Shown: piece by piece, positions 16,814 through 25,482 of the stretch
Layout: each line of letters opens with the position of its first letter
How positions within the stretch are numbered: the stretch's first letter is position 1
Assembly: GCA_902470695.1 (NCBI GenBank)
Contig: CABRHH010000010.1
Span: forward strand, 16,909 to 80,908
Length of the DNA: 64,000 nucleotides
Source: an uncultured Collinsella sp.
Lineage (GTDB): Bacteria; Actinomycetota; Coriobacteriia; Coriobacteriales; Coriobacteriaceae
Direction of reading: 5' to 3'
The notes under the pieces: model-generated
Told to the model about the DNA's origin: nothing
Databases searched by the model: none
Seen by the model: the letters and a program-made list of their open reading frames with translations, nothing else
Translations under genes and position numbers: made by a program

Positions 16814-19153
16814 CTATTCACCCATCCCGTCGAAGCGCAGGGCCACCAGCGCGATATCGTCGTCGAGCGCCGAAGAGGTGAAGGTGTCGAGCTCTGCGAG
16901 CACCTGGTCGCACAGGCCCTCGATCCCGCCGTCGGATGCGCGCAGCAGCACATCGCGCAGGCGCTGCTCGCCGAAAAACCCACCGGACGCGTCGCGGGCT
17001 TCCAGTGCGCCGTCGGTGTACATGAATAGCATGTCGCCCGGGGAGAACTCGATGACGCCCTCCTCGTACACCATGTTCTCGAATGCGCCCACCACGCCCG
17101 ATTGCACGCTTAGCAGCTCGACCTCGGCTGCTTCGGTTCCCGGCGCATGCAGCAGCATCGTGGGGGGATGGCCCGCCGAGCAGTAGCGCAGCTGGCGGGC
17201 GCGCAGGTCGATCCGGGCAATGAACACGGTCACGAAGGTCTCGACCCGCGAGAAGCTCATGAGCATGCTGTTGAGGGAACGCGCCATGCGCGCCGGGGCA
17301 AGCCCCTCCCAGGCATAGGCCGCAAGCGCCGTCTTCACCAGCGCCGACATCGAGGCCGCCTCGATGCCCTTGCCCGAGACGTCGCCCAAGATCATGACGG
17401 CCTGCTCGTCGGGCATGCGCATGAGCGTATAGAAATCGCCGCCCACCAGGGCCTGCGAGGTGGCCGACGAATACAGGCTGTCGGCGGTGATGCCGGGAAC
17501 CTCCCCCAGCGAGCTGCGCATGCCCGCCTGGAGCGTCTGGGCGATATGGCGCTCGGACTCCTGCCGACGCGCGCCCGCGGTGACCAGCTCGAAATCGTGC
17601 GCCATATGCGTCAGGTAGTCGAACTCCATGTCGTCGATCGGCTCCTGCGTGCCGTCGCGCAGCAGCAGCATCATGCGGCTGGGTGGGGTGGGCAGCGTCG
17701 AGGCAACGCTGAGCTCGTGCCCGGCTACCGACACCGGGGCGTCCGAAAGCTCACTGATCCCGATGCCCAAGTCGATAAAGACACCTTGGCAGGGCAGGTC
17801 GTGGTACTCCAGCCAAGCGCCGGCGCGGCTCCCCCGCTCGACGCGGGACAGGCGCACCATCTGCGGCGCGCCCGCACCCCCAAGCGGCCCGGCATCCCCG
17901 CGCATGAAGTCCATGCGCCCGCCGGCTCCCACGCGCGCCGCCGGCGCCGTCTCGGAGAAAAAGGCCCCCTCGACACCGCCCGGGATGTCGATGCGACTGC
18001 CGCCCTCGAAATCGACCACATAGACCCCGCGGGCCGCGTCCAGGTACACCGGCAGGATTCGGCAGGAGAGCATCCGCCGGACCTCATCGAGCATCTCGGC
18101 CCAGGCCGCCTGACGGCGGTCGCCCTGCTCGAAGAACAGCTCGCGCACGCGGTTCAGCGAGCGGGTGAGCTCGGCGGTGCGGGAGGCGCGCACCGAGGTC
18201 ACCAAGCCCACGAGCTCGATGGACAGGTAGTCGCAGATCACCTCGAGCACGCGTACATCCGCCTTGCGCGGGGCATGCGGGCGCGTCCAGCCCAGCTCGA
18301 TGGTTCCCAGCACCTGCGTGCCGAAATACACCGGCACCGCAATCAGGGTCTTGAACGGCGGCATGTCCTGGATGCGCAGACGGTGCGTGCTGCGGGCGTC
18401 CAGGTCGTAGAACGATCCCGAGGCAAACGACTCCCCCGCATCGGCCGGCACCACCGACAGCCGGCAGGCGCGCTGCTCGCGCAGGACATGGGTGGCGACG
18501 CCGGCGCCGTACGGGATGAAATCGGGAACGTAGGCGTCCTCCATGCCCCGGCTGACACCCCGCAGCTTGAAGCCACCGCCCTCGGCGAAATAGATGACCG
18601 TGCCCGCCGCATCGAGCGCCTCGGCCATGCGGTTGAGCACGGTGTCGAGCAGCGTGGGCATGTCGCTGGTGCCCACGGTGGACATGATGACCGACAGGGT
18701 GCCCGCCAGGCGCTTGTTGGCCGCCTGCAGCTCGGAGAGCAGGCGGCGGGTCTTGCGGTCGGAGGCGTAGCGCTCCTCAAGGCTGCGGACGGCCACGATC
18801 AGGCGCTCGGGGGCTTGAGGGCCGCCCGCACGCGCCGAGGAACCCCCGATGCGCAGCGCGCGCACGCGGACGGGGATAAACGATCCGTCGGGCAGCTTGA
18901 GCATCAGCGTGGTCTCACTTGCATCGTCGGCAAAGGGGACCCCATGGGAATCGGAGCGCTCGAAGGAGGTGCTGTAGAGAATGTCCTTGACGTCGGTGCC
19001 CACCACGCGTTCGCGTTCGGCCTTCATGAGCTCCAGCAGCTGCCGGTTCACATGCAGCACCGCCCCATCGAGCGCGCACAGCAGCACGGCATCGCTCGTG
19101 ACCTCGACCACCCGGGCGACATCGGCCAGCTCCTCTTCGACGATACGTTCCAT
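16814..19153 (-). CDS. PAS/GAF-type sensor with SpoIIE-like PP2C phosphatase domain
   Basis: A 779-residue multidomain regulator. Residues 1-110 resemble a PAS domain (DAVLLCALDGAVLHVNRQLL). Residues about 140-310 form a GAF domain (TLLDTVLNRMAEALDAAGTV, then FKTLIAVPVYFGTQVLGTIE). A middle region of about 240 residues is unassigned. The C-terminal domain (about 545-775) is the PP2C/SpoIIE phosphatase with ALVGGDFYTLMR, ILGDVSGKGIEAA and SSALDDDIALVALRF supplying the metal-binding Asp and Gly residues. It should dephosphorylate a STAS protein in response to a signal sensed by PAS/GAF, most simply the STAS-HATPase fusion encoded next. ATG 19153 was preferred because a longer frame would read through the tRNA-Leu gene. 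Confidence 0.88.
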   Translation of the reverse strand: MERIVEEELADVARVVEVTSDAVLLCALDGAVLHVNRQLLELMKAERERVVGTDVKDILYSTSFERSDSHGVPFADDASETTLMLKLPDGSFIPVRVRALRIGGSSARAGGPQAPERLIVAVRSLEERYASDRKTRRLLSELQAANKRLAGTLSVIMSTVGTSDMPTLLDTVLNRMAEALDAAGTVIYFAEGGGFKLRGVSRGMEDAYVPDFIPYGAGVATHVLREQRACRLSVVPADAGESFASGSFYDLDARSTHRLRIQDMPPFKTLIAVPVYFGTQVLGTIELGWTRPHAPRKADVRVLEVICDYLSIELVGLVTSVRASRTAELTRSLNRVRELFFEQGDRRQAAWAEMLDEVRRMLSCRILPVYLDAARGVYVVDFEGGSRIDIPGGVEGAFFSETAPAARVGAGGRMDFMRGDAGPLGGAGAPQMVRLSRVERGSRAGAWLEYHDLPCQGVFIDLGIGISELSDAPVSVAGHELSVASTLPTPPSRMMLLLRDGTQEPIDDMEFDYLTHMAHDFELVTAGARRQESERHIAQTLQAGMRSSLGEVPGITADSLYSSATSQALVGGDFYTLMRMPDEQAVMILGDVSGKGIEAASMSALVKTALAAYAWEGLAPARMARSLNSMLMSFSRVETFVTVFIARIDLRARQLRYCSAGHPPTMLLHAPGTEAAEVELLSVQSGVVGAFENMVYEEGVIEFSPGDMLFMYTDGALEARDASGGFFGEQRLRDVLLRASDGGIEGLCDQVLAELDTFTSSALDDDIALVALRFDGMGE

Positions 19154-19228
19154 GGCGCACGCTCCCGTCTTGAGAACCGAGCACCCGCGCGCATCCCGCA
19201 GGAGAGCCGACCGGGTGCGATAGATACA

Positions 19229-19250
19229 ACAAAGGCCTCCGAAGAGGCCC
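19229..19250 (-). terminator. intrinsic terminator after tRNA-Leu
   Basis: On the minus strand GGGCCTC-TTCG-GAGGCC is followed by TTTGTTG, 13 nt past the tRNA-Leu CCA. The stem is compact and GC-rich with a short T run. Confidence 0.7.
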
Positions 19251-19262
19251 TGTGAGATGCGA

Positions 19263-19352
19263 TGGTGTCGGAGGCGGGACTTGAACCCGCATGACCAAAA
19301 AGCGGTCACTAGCACCTCAAGCTAGCGCGTCTGCCAATTCCGCCACTCCGAC
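19263..19352 (-). tRNA. tRNA-Leu (GAG)
   Basis: A class II tRNA of about 90 nt. The acceptor is GTCGGAG/CTCCGAC with A73 and an encoded CCA (19263-19265). The D arm is TGGCGGAATTGGCAGACGC, the anticodon loop CTTGAGG gives GAG, the long variable arm is TGACCGCTTTTTGGTCA, and the T arm is GGGTTCAAGTCCC. Confidence 0.97.
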
Positions 19353-19366
19353 ATGCAACGTGGAAG

Positions 19367-19396
19367 ATAGTACCTTACTTCTCCGGCATTGTGCAA
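19367..19396 (-). promoter_or_regulatory. promoter for tRNA-Leu
   Basis: On the minus strand TTGCAC (19391-19396) and TACTAT (19367-19372) lie 18 bp apart, with the -10 about 14 nt before the tRNA 5' end. Confidence 0.6.
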
Positions 19397-19557
19397 GAGA
19401 AAATTTTGAGAAAGTTGGGCGGGCCGGACGCGAGCGGGCAGCGGGCGGACACGGCGGCACGGGATGCAGACGGGGCATCGCGTGCGCCGCGGCGCCGCCG
19501 GCGCGGCGACGGGGCGGAGGTGTGCGGTGGGACGCCGGGGAGACACCGGCGGCGAGG

Positions 19558-19752
19558 CATTCCGGGTTCGGTTTTCGGCCATCGAGGGATTTAGGGTTCG
19601 GCATATGTCCATCTGGGGGCGTTTTTTGCCTCCAGATGGACAATGCACGCACCCAACTTTTGCCGACGGATGGAATCCGCACCCTATGTTTGTCGATGGA
19701 CAGAATCCGATTCCCGCGTTCGCCGATGGACGGAATACGAACCCACATTTGC
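19558..19752. repeat. GGGTTCG/GTCCATC inverted array, copy 1
   Basis: Two 30-bp units in one orientation (…GGGTTCGG…GTCCATC) are followed by a hairpin and then four units in the opposite orientation starting at 19632, 19663, 19693 and 19723 (period 30-31). The hairpin stem is GTCCATCTGGGGG (19607-19619) with CCTCCAGATGGAC (19629-19641) around a loop containing six T residues. The same architecture recurs near 54.8-55.5 kb and 63.7-63.9 kb. No gene overlaps it; it lies between the tRNA-Leu promoter and the 29-bp repeat array. Confidence 0.85.
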
Positions 19753-19836
19753 GGGCGAACTGAAGGTGCCGAAGCATGCGGCTGTACGGGCGACCCGAAG
19801 GTGCTGAACCGTGAGGCTGCACTGGTGAACATGGTC

Positions 19837-20164
19837 GCAAGCGAGCCACAAGCGAACCTCGCCCAGGTCGGCCCCGCAGACGCACTGTGTCCAAAGCGGC
19901 CCCGCAAGCGAACCGCGGCGCAAGGCGGTCCTGCAAGCGAGCCACAAGCGAACCGCAGCCCAGGGCGGCCCCGCAGACGCGTTGCTCCCAAGGCGGTCCT
20001 GCAAGCGAGCCGCGACCCTGGGCGGCACCGCAACGTCCCACAGGCAAGCCGTGGAACAAGTCGGTACCGCAACGCCCCGCAAGCGCACCGCGGCCCAAGG
20101 CAAACCCGTAAGTGCACCGCGGCCCCAGACGGTCCCGCAAGCGCGCCGCGGCACAAAACGACCT
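19837..20164. repeat. degenerate 29-bp tandem repeats next to peptide-binding protein gene
   Basis: Units begin GCAAGCG, GCAGACG or GCAACG at 19837, 19876, 19904, 19933, 19973, 20001, 20030, 20069, 20079, 20108 and 20137. The steps are mostly 28-29 bp, with 39-40 where a 10-11-bp piece is duplicated. A typical unit is GCAAGCGAACCGCGGC followed by CAAGGCGGTCC. The array stops exactly at the 3' end of the minus-strand binding-protein gene. There are no unique spacers between units, so it is not a CRISPR array. Confidence 0.8.
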
Positions 20165-21835
20165 CTACACGAGCGTGGCCTCGGACAGGCGTGCGGCACC
20201 GAAGGCGCCGAGCTCGAGCGTCGCCACGTGCTCGGACACGACCACCGGCGGCGCGGAGAACGCAAGCGGGATCACCGGCAGAGCCTCGCCCGCCGTTGCA
20301 AGCGCACCGGCGATCAGGCTCTGCCGCGTGGACGAATCCGTTGCCGCATGCGCCGACGCAAGCGCCTCATCAACCGAGGCTTCCGTATAGCCCGAAACGT
20401 TGGTCTGCCCCGCATATGAACTCGCAACGATCGGCGCCACCGCCGCATCCCAGGAGGGCGCCGCCGGCGCCCAACTCGTAAGCGCCAGCTCGAAGTCGCC
20501 CGTACGCAGGCGCTGCAGCAAATCCGCCCGCTCGGACAGTTCGATGGTGACCTTCACACCGAGCGCGGAAAGATCGCTCACCACCGCATCCGCGATCTTG
20601 GGTGCCACCCCGTGCTTGGAGCATGCAAGCGCCACGGTGAGCTCGCGTGCCCCGGACTCATCGGCCGGATAGCCGGCTTCGAGCAGCGACGCGGCCTGCT
20701 CGGCATCATAGGTGCACGCGCTCCACGCATCCGCCGCACCCAAACACGGGCTAAGGAGGCCCGTGGCCGCCACATAGGCGCCGCTCAGGGTTTTTTCCGC
20801 CAGCGCATCCCGATCGATCGCACAGGACAGCGCACGGCGCAGGGGAAGGTTGGCCAGCTTGGCCGAAGCCATATTGCACACCAGATACTGCAGCTGCGGA
20901 CGAGGGCCGCGCAGCAGCCGATGCCCTGCCGTGGCGCGGTATCCGTCCTCCGACTCGCCCATATTCTTCTTCACGTTCTCCAGCTGCTCGACAGGCACGG
21001 CACACAGGTCCGCGTCACCCGCCTCATAGCGCTTGAACGCCGCAACGGTGTCGGACTCAGTCACGAACTTCACGCCGTCGAGGGCAGGGGCGTCGCCCGC
21101 GTACGCATCGTTGCGCACCAGCCGGATTGCATCGCCGTCCTTGCGCGCAGCCTCGAAGGCGAACGCGCCGTTACCCTGCGGCGTGAGCGCGAACGTCGCA
21201 GCATCGCTTATGGCCGACGACGGCACCGGCGAGAGCGCCGGATGGCACAGCAGCGCCGGGAACTCGGCAAACGCATCGTCAAGCACAACCTGGAGCGTAT
21301 ACGCATCCGGGCACGTCACGCCCACGAGTTCGGTGGCACTCCCGTCGCGACAGGCCTCCCAGCCCGAAACATGCGTCAGCAGCGCCGCGTTCGGCGCCAC
21401 CACGGAGTCCTCATCCGCCGCGTCATCCCCGGCGAGCTCAGCCGTGAACAGGCGCTCCCAGGCGCGCTTGAAGCTCACGGCGTCCACCGCGTCGCCCGCA
21501 TGAAAGGTCGCACCCTCCTTCAGATGGAAGGTGAACGTACGCGCATCGGCGGAAACCTCGTATGAGGAGGCAGCCAGGCAGGTCAGCTCATGGGAGATCG
21601 GATCGTAGCGCATGAGCGGGTCGAACAGCTGCAGCGCCACCTGAGCGCCGGCTGCATCCATCAGCGTGGCGGGATCGATGCTCGCCGGCGGATCGATGCA
21701 GCAGCGCAGCCACGAGCCGCTTTCCTGCTCGTCATCGTCGTGCTCAAACACCTCGGCCACGCGTCCGCAACCGGCCAGCCACGGCACGGCGGCCAAACTC
21801 GCCACACCGCCTAGAAACGCACGTCGATCAAGCAC
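20165..21835 (-). CDS. peptide ABC transporter substrate-binding lipoprotein (family 5)
   Basis: A 556-residue DppA/OppA-type binding protein. The signal region has RRAFLGGVASLAAV and lipobox LAGC (Cys at residue 23). The twin Arg pair hints at possible Tat export. Core motifs include LFDPLMRYDPISHELTC, a typical YTFHL-like FTFHLKEGATFHAGDAVDA, PLRRALSCAIDRDALAEKTL and VALACSKHGV. It captures peptides outside the cell. GTG 21835 was chosen because GGGGAGGG sits five bases before it; a TTG at 21856 lacks such a site. It lies downstream of the dppF terminator on the same strand, so it is probably a second, separately transcribed binding protein for the peptide permease upstream. Confidence 0.88.
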   Translation of the reverse strand: MLDRRAFLGGVASLAAVPWLAGCGRVAEVFEHDDDEQESGSWLRCCIDPPASIDPATLMDAAGAQVALQLFDPLMRYDPISHELTCLAASSYEVSADARTFTFHLKEGATFHAGDAVDAVSFKRAWERLFTAELAGDDAADEDSVVAPNAALLTHVSGWEACRDGSATELVGVTCPDAYTLQVVLDDAFAEFPALLCHPALSPVPSSAISDAATFALTPQGNGAFAFEAARKDGDAIRLVRNDAYAGDAPALDGVKFVTESDTVAAFKRYEAGDADLCAVPVEQLENVKKNMGESEDGYRATAGHRLLRGPRPQLQYLVCNMASAKLANLPLRRALSCAIDRDALAEKTLSGAYVAATGLLSPCLGAADAWSACTYDAEQAASLLEAGYPADESGARELTVALACSKHGVAPKIADAVVSDLSALGVKVTIELSERADLLQRLRTGDFELALTSWAPAAPSWDAAVAPIVASSYAGQTNVSGYTEASVDEALASAHAATDSSTRQSLIAGALATAGEALPVIPLAFSAPPVVVSEHVATLELGAFGAARLSEATLV

Positions 21836-21951
21836 CGGGCCCTCCCCGCTCGTCAAATCGAATCACTTGCATCCACCCTAAACCAATCCGCGCCCAACGC
21901 AGCGGTTTTCACACACAATCTGGCAACGAGCACATGGGGGGCGGCTGTACG

Positions 21952-22068
21952 CGGGAGCGCAGCGGCGCGCACGGGGACTGCGTACGGGCGCGCGTCGGCG
22001 CATTCGAGAGCCATGCGCACCGCATCGTATGAGAACGTGCACACGGGAGCGCAGCGGCGCGCACGGGG
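21952..22068. repeat. 25-bp direct repeat, two copies 92 bp apart
   Basis: The sequence CGGGAGCGCAGCGGCGCGCA plus five further bases occurs identically at 21952 and 22044. The surrounding 21900-22200 region has other weak echoes (cgcacgggg, acaggggc). No gene is evident in the 21836-22370 gap apart from the dppF terminator at its right end. Confidence 0.7.
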
Positions 22069-22254
22069 GCCGCATGCGCGGCGGTGTGCCGAAACGTACA
22101 GGGGCGCCAACGCACGGCCATATACACGACGGCGCTGCGGCACTCACGGTAACCATACGCGCGGCAACGCACAGGGGCACTCGCCCCGACGCAAACTGGC
22201 ACAACACAGCATTCCCTGCGCGCCCAGCCACGCCAGCAGCACGTCGCCGCATAC

Positions 22255-22304
22255 AAAAACCTCCCACCTCTTGAACGGCACGAGCCAATTCAAAAGATGG
22301 GAGG
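22255..22304 (-). terminator. intrinsic terminator of the dpp operon
   Basis: On the minus strand CCTCCCATCTTTTGAA pairs with TTCAAGAGGTGGGAGG (22260-22304) with two mismatches and is followed by TTTTTG. It lies 67 nt past the dppF stop and separates the dpp operon from the downstream binding-protein gene. Confidence 0.85.
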
Positions 22305-22370
22305 CAGTCTCGAGGTGCCGCAGGCGGCTATACGCACGCGCACGCACTCGGCCCGAGCCGCACAGCAACC

Positions 22371-23396
22371 TTACAGGTTGATGTGGCTCTCCTTGATGGG
22401 GAACGGCGCCGCGCGGTGGCAGGCGCAGAAGTGTCCCGGCTGGATCTCGTCGAACGACGGGATCTCGCGCGAGCAGATCTCCTGGGCGATCGGGCAGCGC
22501 GTATGGAACCGGCAGCCGGTGGGCGGATCGATCGGCGAGGGCGGATCGCCCGCGAGGATGATGCGCTTGCGGTTCTTCTGGATGTCCGGATCGGGAATCG
22601 GCACCGCGGACAGCAGCGACTGCGTGTAGGGGTGGTTGGGCTCGGCGTACAGGCTCTTCCAGTCGGAAAGCTCGACCATCTTGCCCAGATACATCACGGC
22701 CACGCGGTCGGAGATGTGCTGCACCACCGACAGGTCATGCGCGATGAACAGGTAGGCGGTGCCGTACTGCCGCTGCAAGTCCTTCAGCAGATTCAGCACC
22801 TGCGCCTGAATCGAGACGTCGAGCGCCGAGACGGGCTCGTCGCAGATGATCAGCTTCGGACGCAGGATGAACGAGCGGGCGATGCCCACGCGCTGACGCT
22901 GGCCGCCGGAGAACTCGTGCGGGTAGCGGTTGATGTGCTCCGGGTTCAGGCCCACCACGTCCAGCAGCTCGCGGACGCGCGTCTGGCGCTCCTCGGGCGT
23001 GCCGATGCCGTGAATCACCATGGGCTCGGCAATGATCTCGCCGATGGTCATACGCGGATTCAGGCTCGCATAGGGATCCTGGAAGATGAACTGCATCTCG
23101 CGGCGCATGGCCTTGAGCTCCTTTTTGCTCATCTTGGAAACGTCGCGGCCCTCGAAGTACACCTTGCCGGAGGTCGGCGGGTCCAGGTGCATGATGGCAC
23201 GACCGGTCGTGGACTTGCCGCAGCCGGACTCGCCCACCAAGCCGAAGGTCTCGCCGGCGCGAATCTCGAAGGAGACGTCGTTGACGGCAGACACCACGCG
23301 CTTGGAGAAGCGCGCGGACAGGCCGGAGGCCGTGGGGAACTCCTTGCAGAGGTGCTCGACCTTCAGCAGGGGCATGTTCTCGTTGGACTGAGCCAT
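22371..23396 (-). CDS. dppF: dipeptide/oligopeptide ABC transporter ATP-binding protein (DppF/OppF)
   Basis: A 341-residue ATPase. Walker A is VGESGCGKSTTGRAIM, Q-loop MQFIFQDPYASLNPRM, signature FSGGQRQRVGIARSF, Walker B LIICDEPVSALDVS, and H-loop FIAHDLSVVQ. The C-terminal oligopeptide-transporter extension has GCRFHTRCP with the conserved cysteines. It pairs with DppD to energise peptide import. ATG 23396 lies one base after the dppD stop codon (TAA-G-ATG), and GGGAGG is in the dppD end. A longer start at 23426 lacks a ribosome binding site. It is the last gene of the operon dppA-B-C-D-F. Confidence 0.93.
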   Translation of the reverse strand: MAQSNENMPLLKVEHLCKEFPTASGLSARFSKRVVSAVNDVSFEIRAGETFGLVGESGCGKSTTGRAIMHLDPPTSGKVYFEGRDVSKMSKKELKAMRREMQFIFQDPYASLNPRMTIGEIIAEPMVIHGIGTPEERQTRVRELLDVVGLNPEHINRYPHEFSGGQRQRVGIARSFILRPKLIICDEPVSALDVSIQAQVLNLLKDLQRQYGTAYLFIAHDLSVVQHISDRVAVMYLGKMVELSDWKSLYAEPNHPYTQSLLSAVPIPDPDIQKNRKRIILAGDPPSPIDPPTGCRFHTRCPIAQEICSREIPSFDEIQPGHFCACHRAAPFPIKESHINL

Positions 23397-23397
23397 C

Positions 23398-24519
23398 TTA
23401 GCGCTCGCCTCCCTTCGGGGCGTCATCGGGGATCACCGTGGGCATGGTGCCGCGCGAACGCGAGGTATCGGGCGCAAAGCGCTTGAGGAACTCAGGGTCG
23501 TCGGCGTAGTGGCACTCGGCGTAGTGGCCGCTTTCGGTGGTGAACTTCTGCGGGCGCTCGCGGTGGCACAGCTCCGTGGCGTACGGGCAGCGCGGTGCGA
23601 AGGCGCAGCCCTTCGGCAGGTTCACCAGCGAGGGCGGATTGCCCTTGATGGGCGTGAGCGGCTTCTTCTCGTCGGTCGCCTGCTCCGGAATGGAACGGAT
23701 AAGACCCCAGGTATACGGATGGCGGCTCTCGTAGAAGATCTCGTCGGCGGTACCGAACTCGACGGGATGGCCGGCATACATGACCATGATCTTATCGGCC
23801 ATGTCGGCCACGACGCCCAGGTCATGGGTGATCATGATGATCGCGTTGCCGTTCTTCTCCTGCATCTCCTGCATGAGCTCGATGATCTGCGCCTGGATGG
23901 TCACGTCCAGCGCCGTGGTGGGCTCGTCGGCGATCAGGATGTCCGGATCGCAGGCGAGCGCCATGGCGATCATGACGCGCTGGCGCATGCCGCCGGAGAA
24001 CTGGTGCGGGTACTCGTTCACGCGCTTCTCGGGCTCGGGGATGCCCACGAGGTCAAGCAGCTCGGTGGCGCGCTTGAGCGCCTCGGCCTTGGAGTAGCCG
24101 CGGTGCAGGCGCAGGCCCTCGCCCACCTGGCGACCGATCTTGTAGACCGGGTTCAGGGAGGTCATGGGATCCTGGAAGATCATGGCGATGTCGTTGCCGC
24201 GGACGTGCTGCATCTCCTCTTCGCTCATGTTGAGCAGATCGCGCCCGCGATAGGTCACCGTACCGCCCTCCACCCTGCCCGGGGGCATGGAGATGAGACC
24301 CATGATGGTCATGGCGGTCACGGACTTACCGGAGCCCGACTCGCCCACCACACCCAGCGTCTCGCCGCGGTCCAGCGTGTAGCTCACGCCGTCGACCGCA
24401 TGCACGATGCCGTCCTCGGTATGGAAGTACATCTTGAGGTTGTCGACCTCGAGCAGGTGCTGACCCTCGGGGATCGGCTGCTCCTTCAGGTCGACGAAGT
24501 TCTTCTTATTCCTAGCCAT
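23398..24519 (-). CDS. dppD: dipeptide/oligopeptide ABC transporter ATP-binding protein (DppD/OppD)
   Basis: A 373-residue ATPase. Motifs are Walker A GESGSGKSVTAMTIMG, Q-loop IAMIFQDPMTSLNPVYKIG, signature FSGGMRQRVMIAMAL, Walker B ILIADEPTTALDVT, H-loop MITHDLGVVADMAD. The C-terminal GCAFAPRCPYATELC carries the cysteines of the family extension. About 25 C-terminal residues are a charged tail beyond the core. It starts 6 bp after dppC and ends next to dppF, which indicates tight translational coupling. Confidence 0.93.
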   Translation of the reverse strand: MARNKKNFVDLKEQPIPEGQHLLEVDNLKMYFHTEDGIVHAVDGVSYTLDRGETLGVVGESGSGKSVTAMTIMGLISMPPGRVEGGTVTYRGRDLLNMSEEEMQHVRGNDIAMIFQDPMTSLNPVYKIGRQVGEGLRLHRGYSKAEALKRATELLDLVGIPEPEKRVNEYPHQFSGGMRQRVMIAMALACDPDILIADEPTTALDVTIQAQIIELMQEMQEKNGNAIIMITHDLGVVADMADKIMVMYAGHPVEFGTADEIFYESRHPYTWGLIRSIPEQATDEKKPLTPIKGNPPSLVNLPKGCAFAPRCPYATELCHRERPQKFTTESGHYAECHYADDPEFLKRFAPDTSRSRGTMPTVIPDDAPKGGER

Positions 24520-24525
24520 AGCTCT

Positions 24526-25473
24526 TTACGCGTCCTTCATCTTGACGTCCAGGGCGTCACGCAGGCCGTCGCCCAGCAGCGTGAATGCCAGCACGGTGGT
24601 CAGAATCGCCAGGCCGGGCATGATCATGAGCCACGGCTGCGTCTCGAGGAACTGCTGACCGTCCTGGATCAGCGTACCCCACGAGGGATCGGGCGGGACG
24701 ACACCCATGCCCAAGAACGACAGGGCCGACTCGGTCAGGATGGCGCCGCCGATGTTCATGGTGGCGTACACCACGATGGAGGCAACGGAGTTCGGGAAGA
24801 TGTGGCGCACGATGATGCGGAAGTCCGACGCGCCCATGGCACGGCCGGCGTCCACGTAGTCGCTCTCCTTCACCGACAGGATGGCGCTTCTAAACACGCG
24901 CGCCACCTGCGGCCAACCCAAAACGCCGATCGCGAAGAACACGTTTTGGATGCCGTTGCCGATCACCGCGATCATCGCGATGACGAACAGGGTGTACGGG
25001 AACGCCAGGAAGATGTCGGCCAGGCGCATGATGATCGTGTCCCAGATCCCGCCGTAGTAGGCCGCGATCGCGCCCATCACCAAACCGATCAGCGTGGAGA
25101 TGCCGGTGGCGACCAAACCGACGGTGAGCGAGATGCGCGCGCCGTAGATGACGCGGGACAGCACGTCGCGACCGAGCGTGTCGGTGCCGAACGGATGCTC
25201 AAGCGACGGCGGCTGGCGCGAGTTCATCGCCATGGTAGTGGAGTCCGACGCCGTGGGGTCGCCCAAGGTCTGCGGGACCCACAGGTCGGCGGTGGCCGCC
25301 ACGATGACGACGAGCACGATCCAGATGGCCGCGGCGACGGCGAGCTTGTTCTTCGTCAGGCGCTTGAAGGCGTCACCCCACAGGGTGCGCGAAGGAGCGG
25401 CGGCAGCTGCCTTGGGCTGGGCCGCAACGGCAGCCGCACCCGTCTGCTCCATCTCATTGAAGGGGTACTGCAT
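24526..25473 (-). CDS. dppC: dipeptide/oligopeptide ABC transporter permease (DppC/OppC)
   Basis: A 315-residue inner-membrane protein. It has the OppC_N segment (KNKLAVAAAIWIVLVVIVAA, about residues 40-60) and five further helices. The permease loop reads ESDYVDAGRAMGASDFRIIVRHIFPNS, contacting the ATPases. The N-terminal 30 residues are Ala-rich and disordered. AGGAGGG precedes the ATG. It forms the membrane channel with DppB. Confidence 0.93.
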   Translation of the reverse strand: MQYPFNEMEQTGAAAVAAQPKAAAAAPSRTLWGDAFKRLTKNKLAVAAAIWIVLVVIVAATADLWVPQTLGDPTASDSTTMAMNSRQPPSLEHPFGTDTLGRDVLSRVIYGARISLTVGLVATGISTLIGLVMGAIAAYYGGIWDTIIMRLADIFLAFPYTLFVIAMIAVIGNGIQNVFFAIGVLGWPQVARVFRSAILSVKESDYVDAGRAMGASDFRIIVRHIFPNSVASIVVYATMNIGGAILTESALSFLGMGVVPPDPSWGTLIQDGQQFLETQPWLMIMPGLAILTTVLAFTLLGDGLRDALDVKMKDA

Positions 25474-25482
25474 GGTGCCCTC

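Noticed and set aside
19154..19315. Longer start for the PP2C phosphatase
   Set aside because: The longer frame runs through the tRNA-Leu gene and its terminator. The ATG at 19153 gives a normal PAS start.
19837..20164. Possible CRISPR array in the 29-bp repeats
   Set aside because: Units are contiguous with no unique spacers, are strongly diverged, and no cas genes lie nearby.
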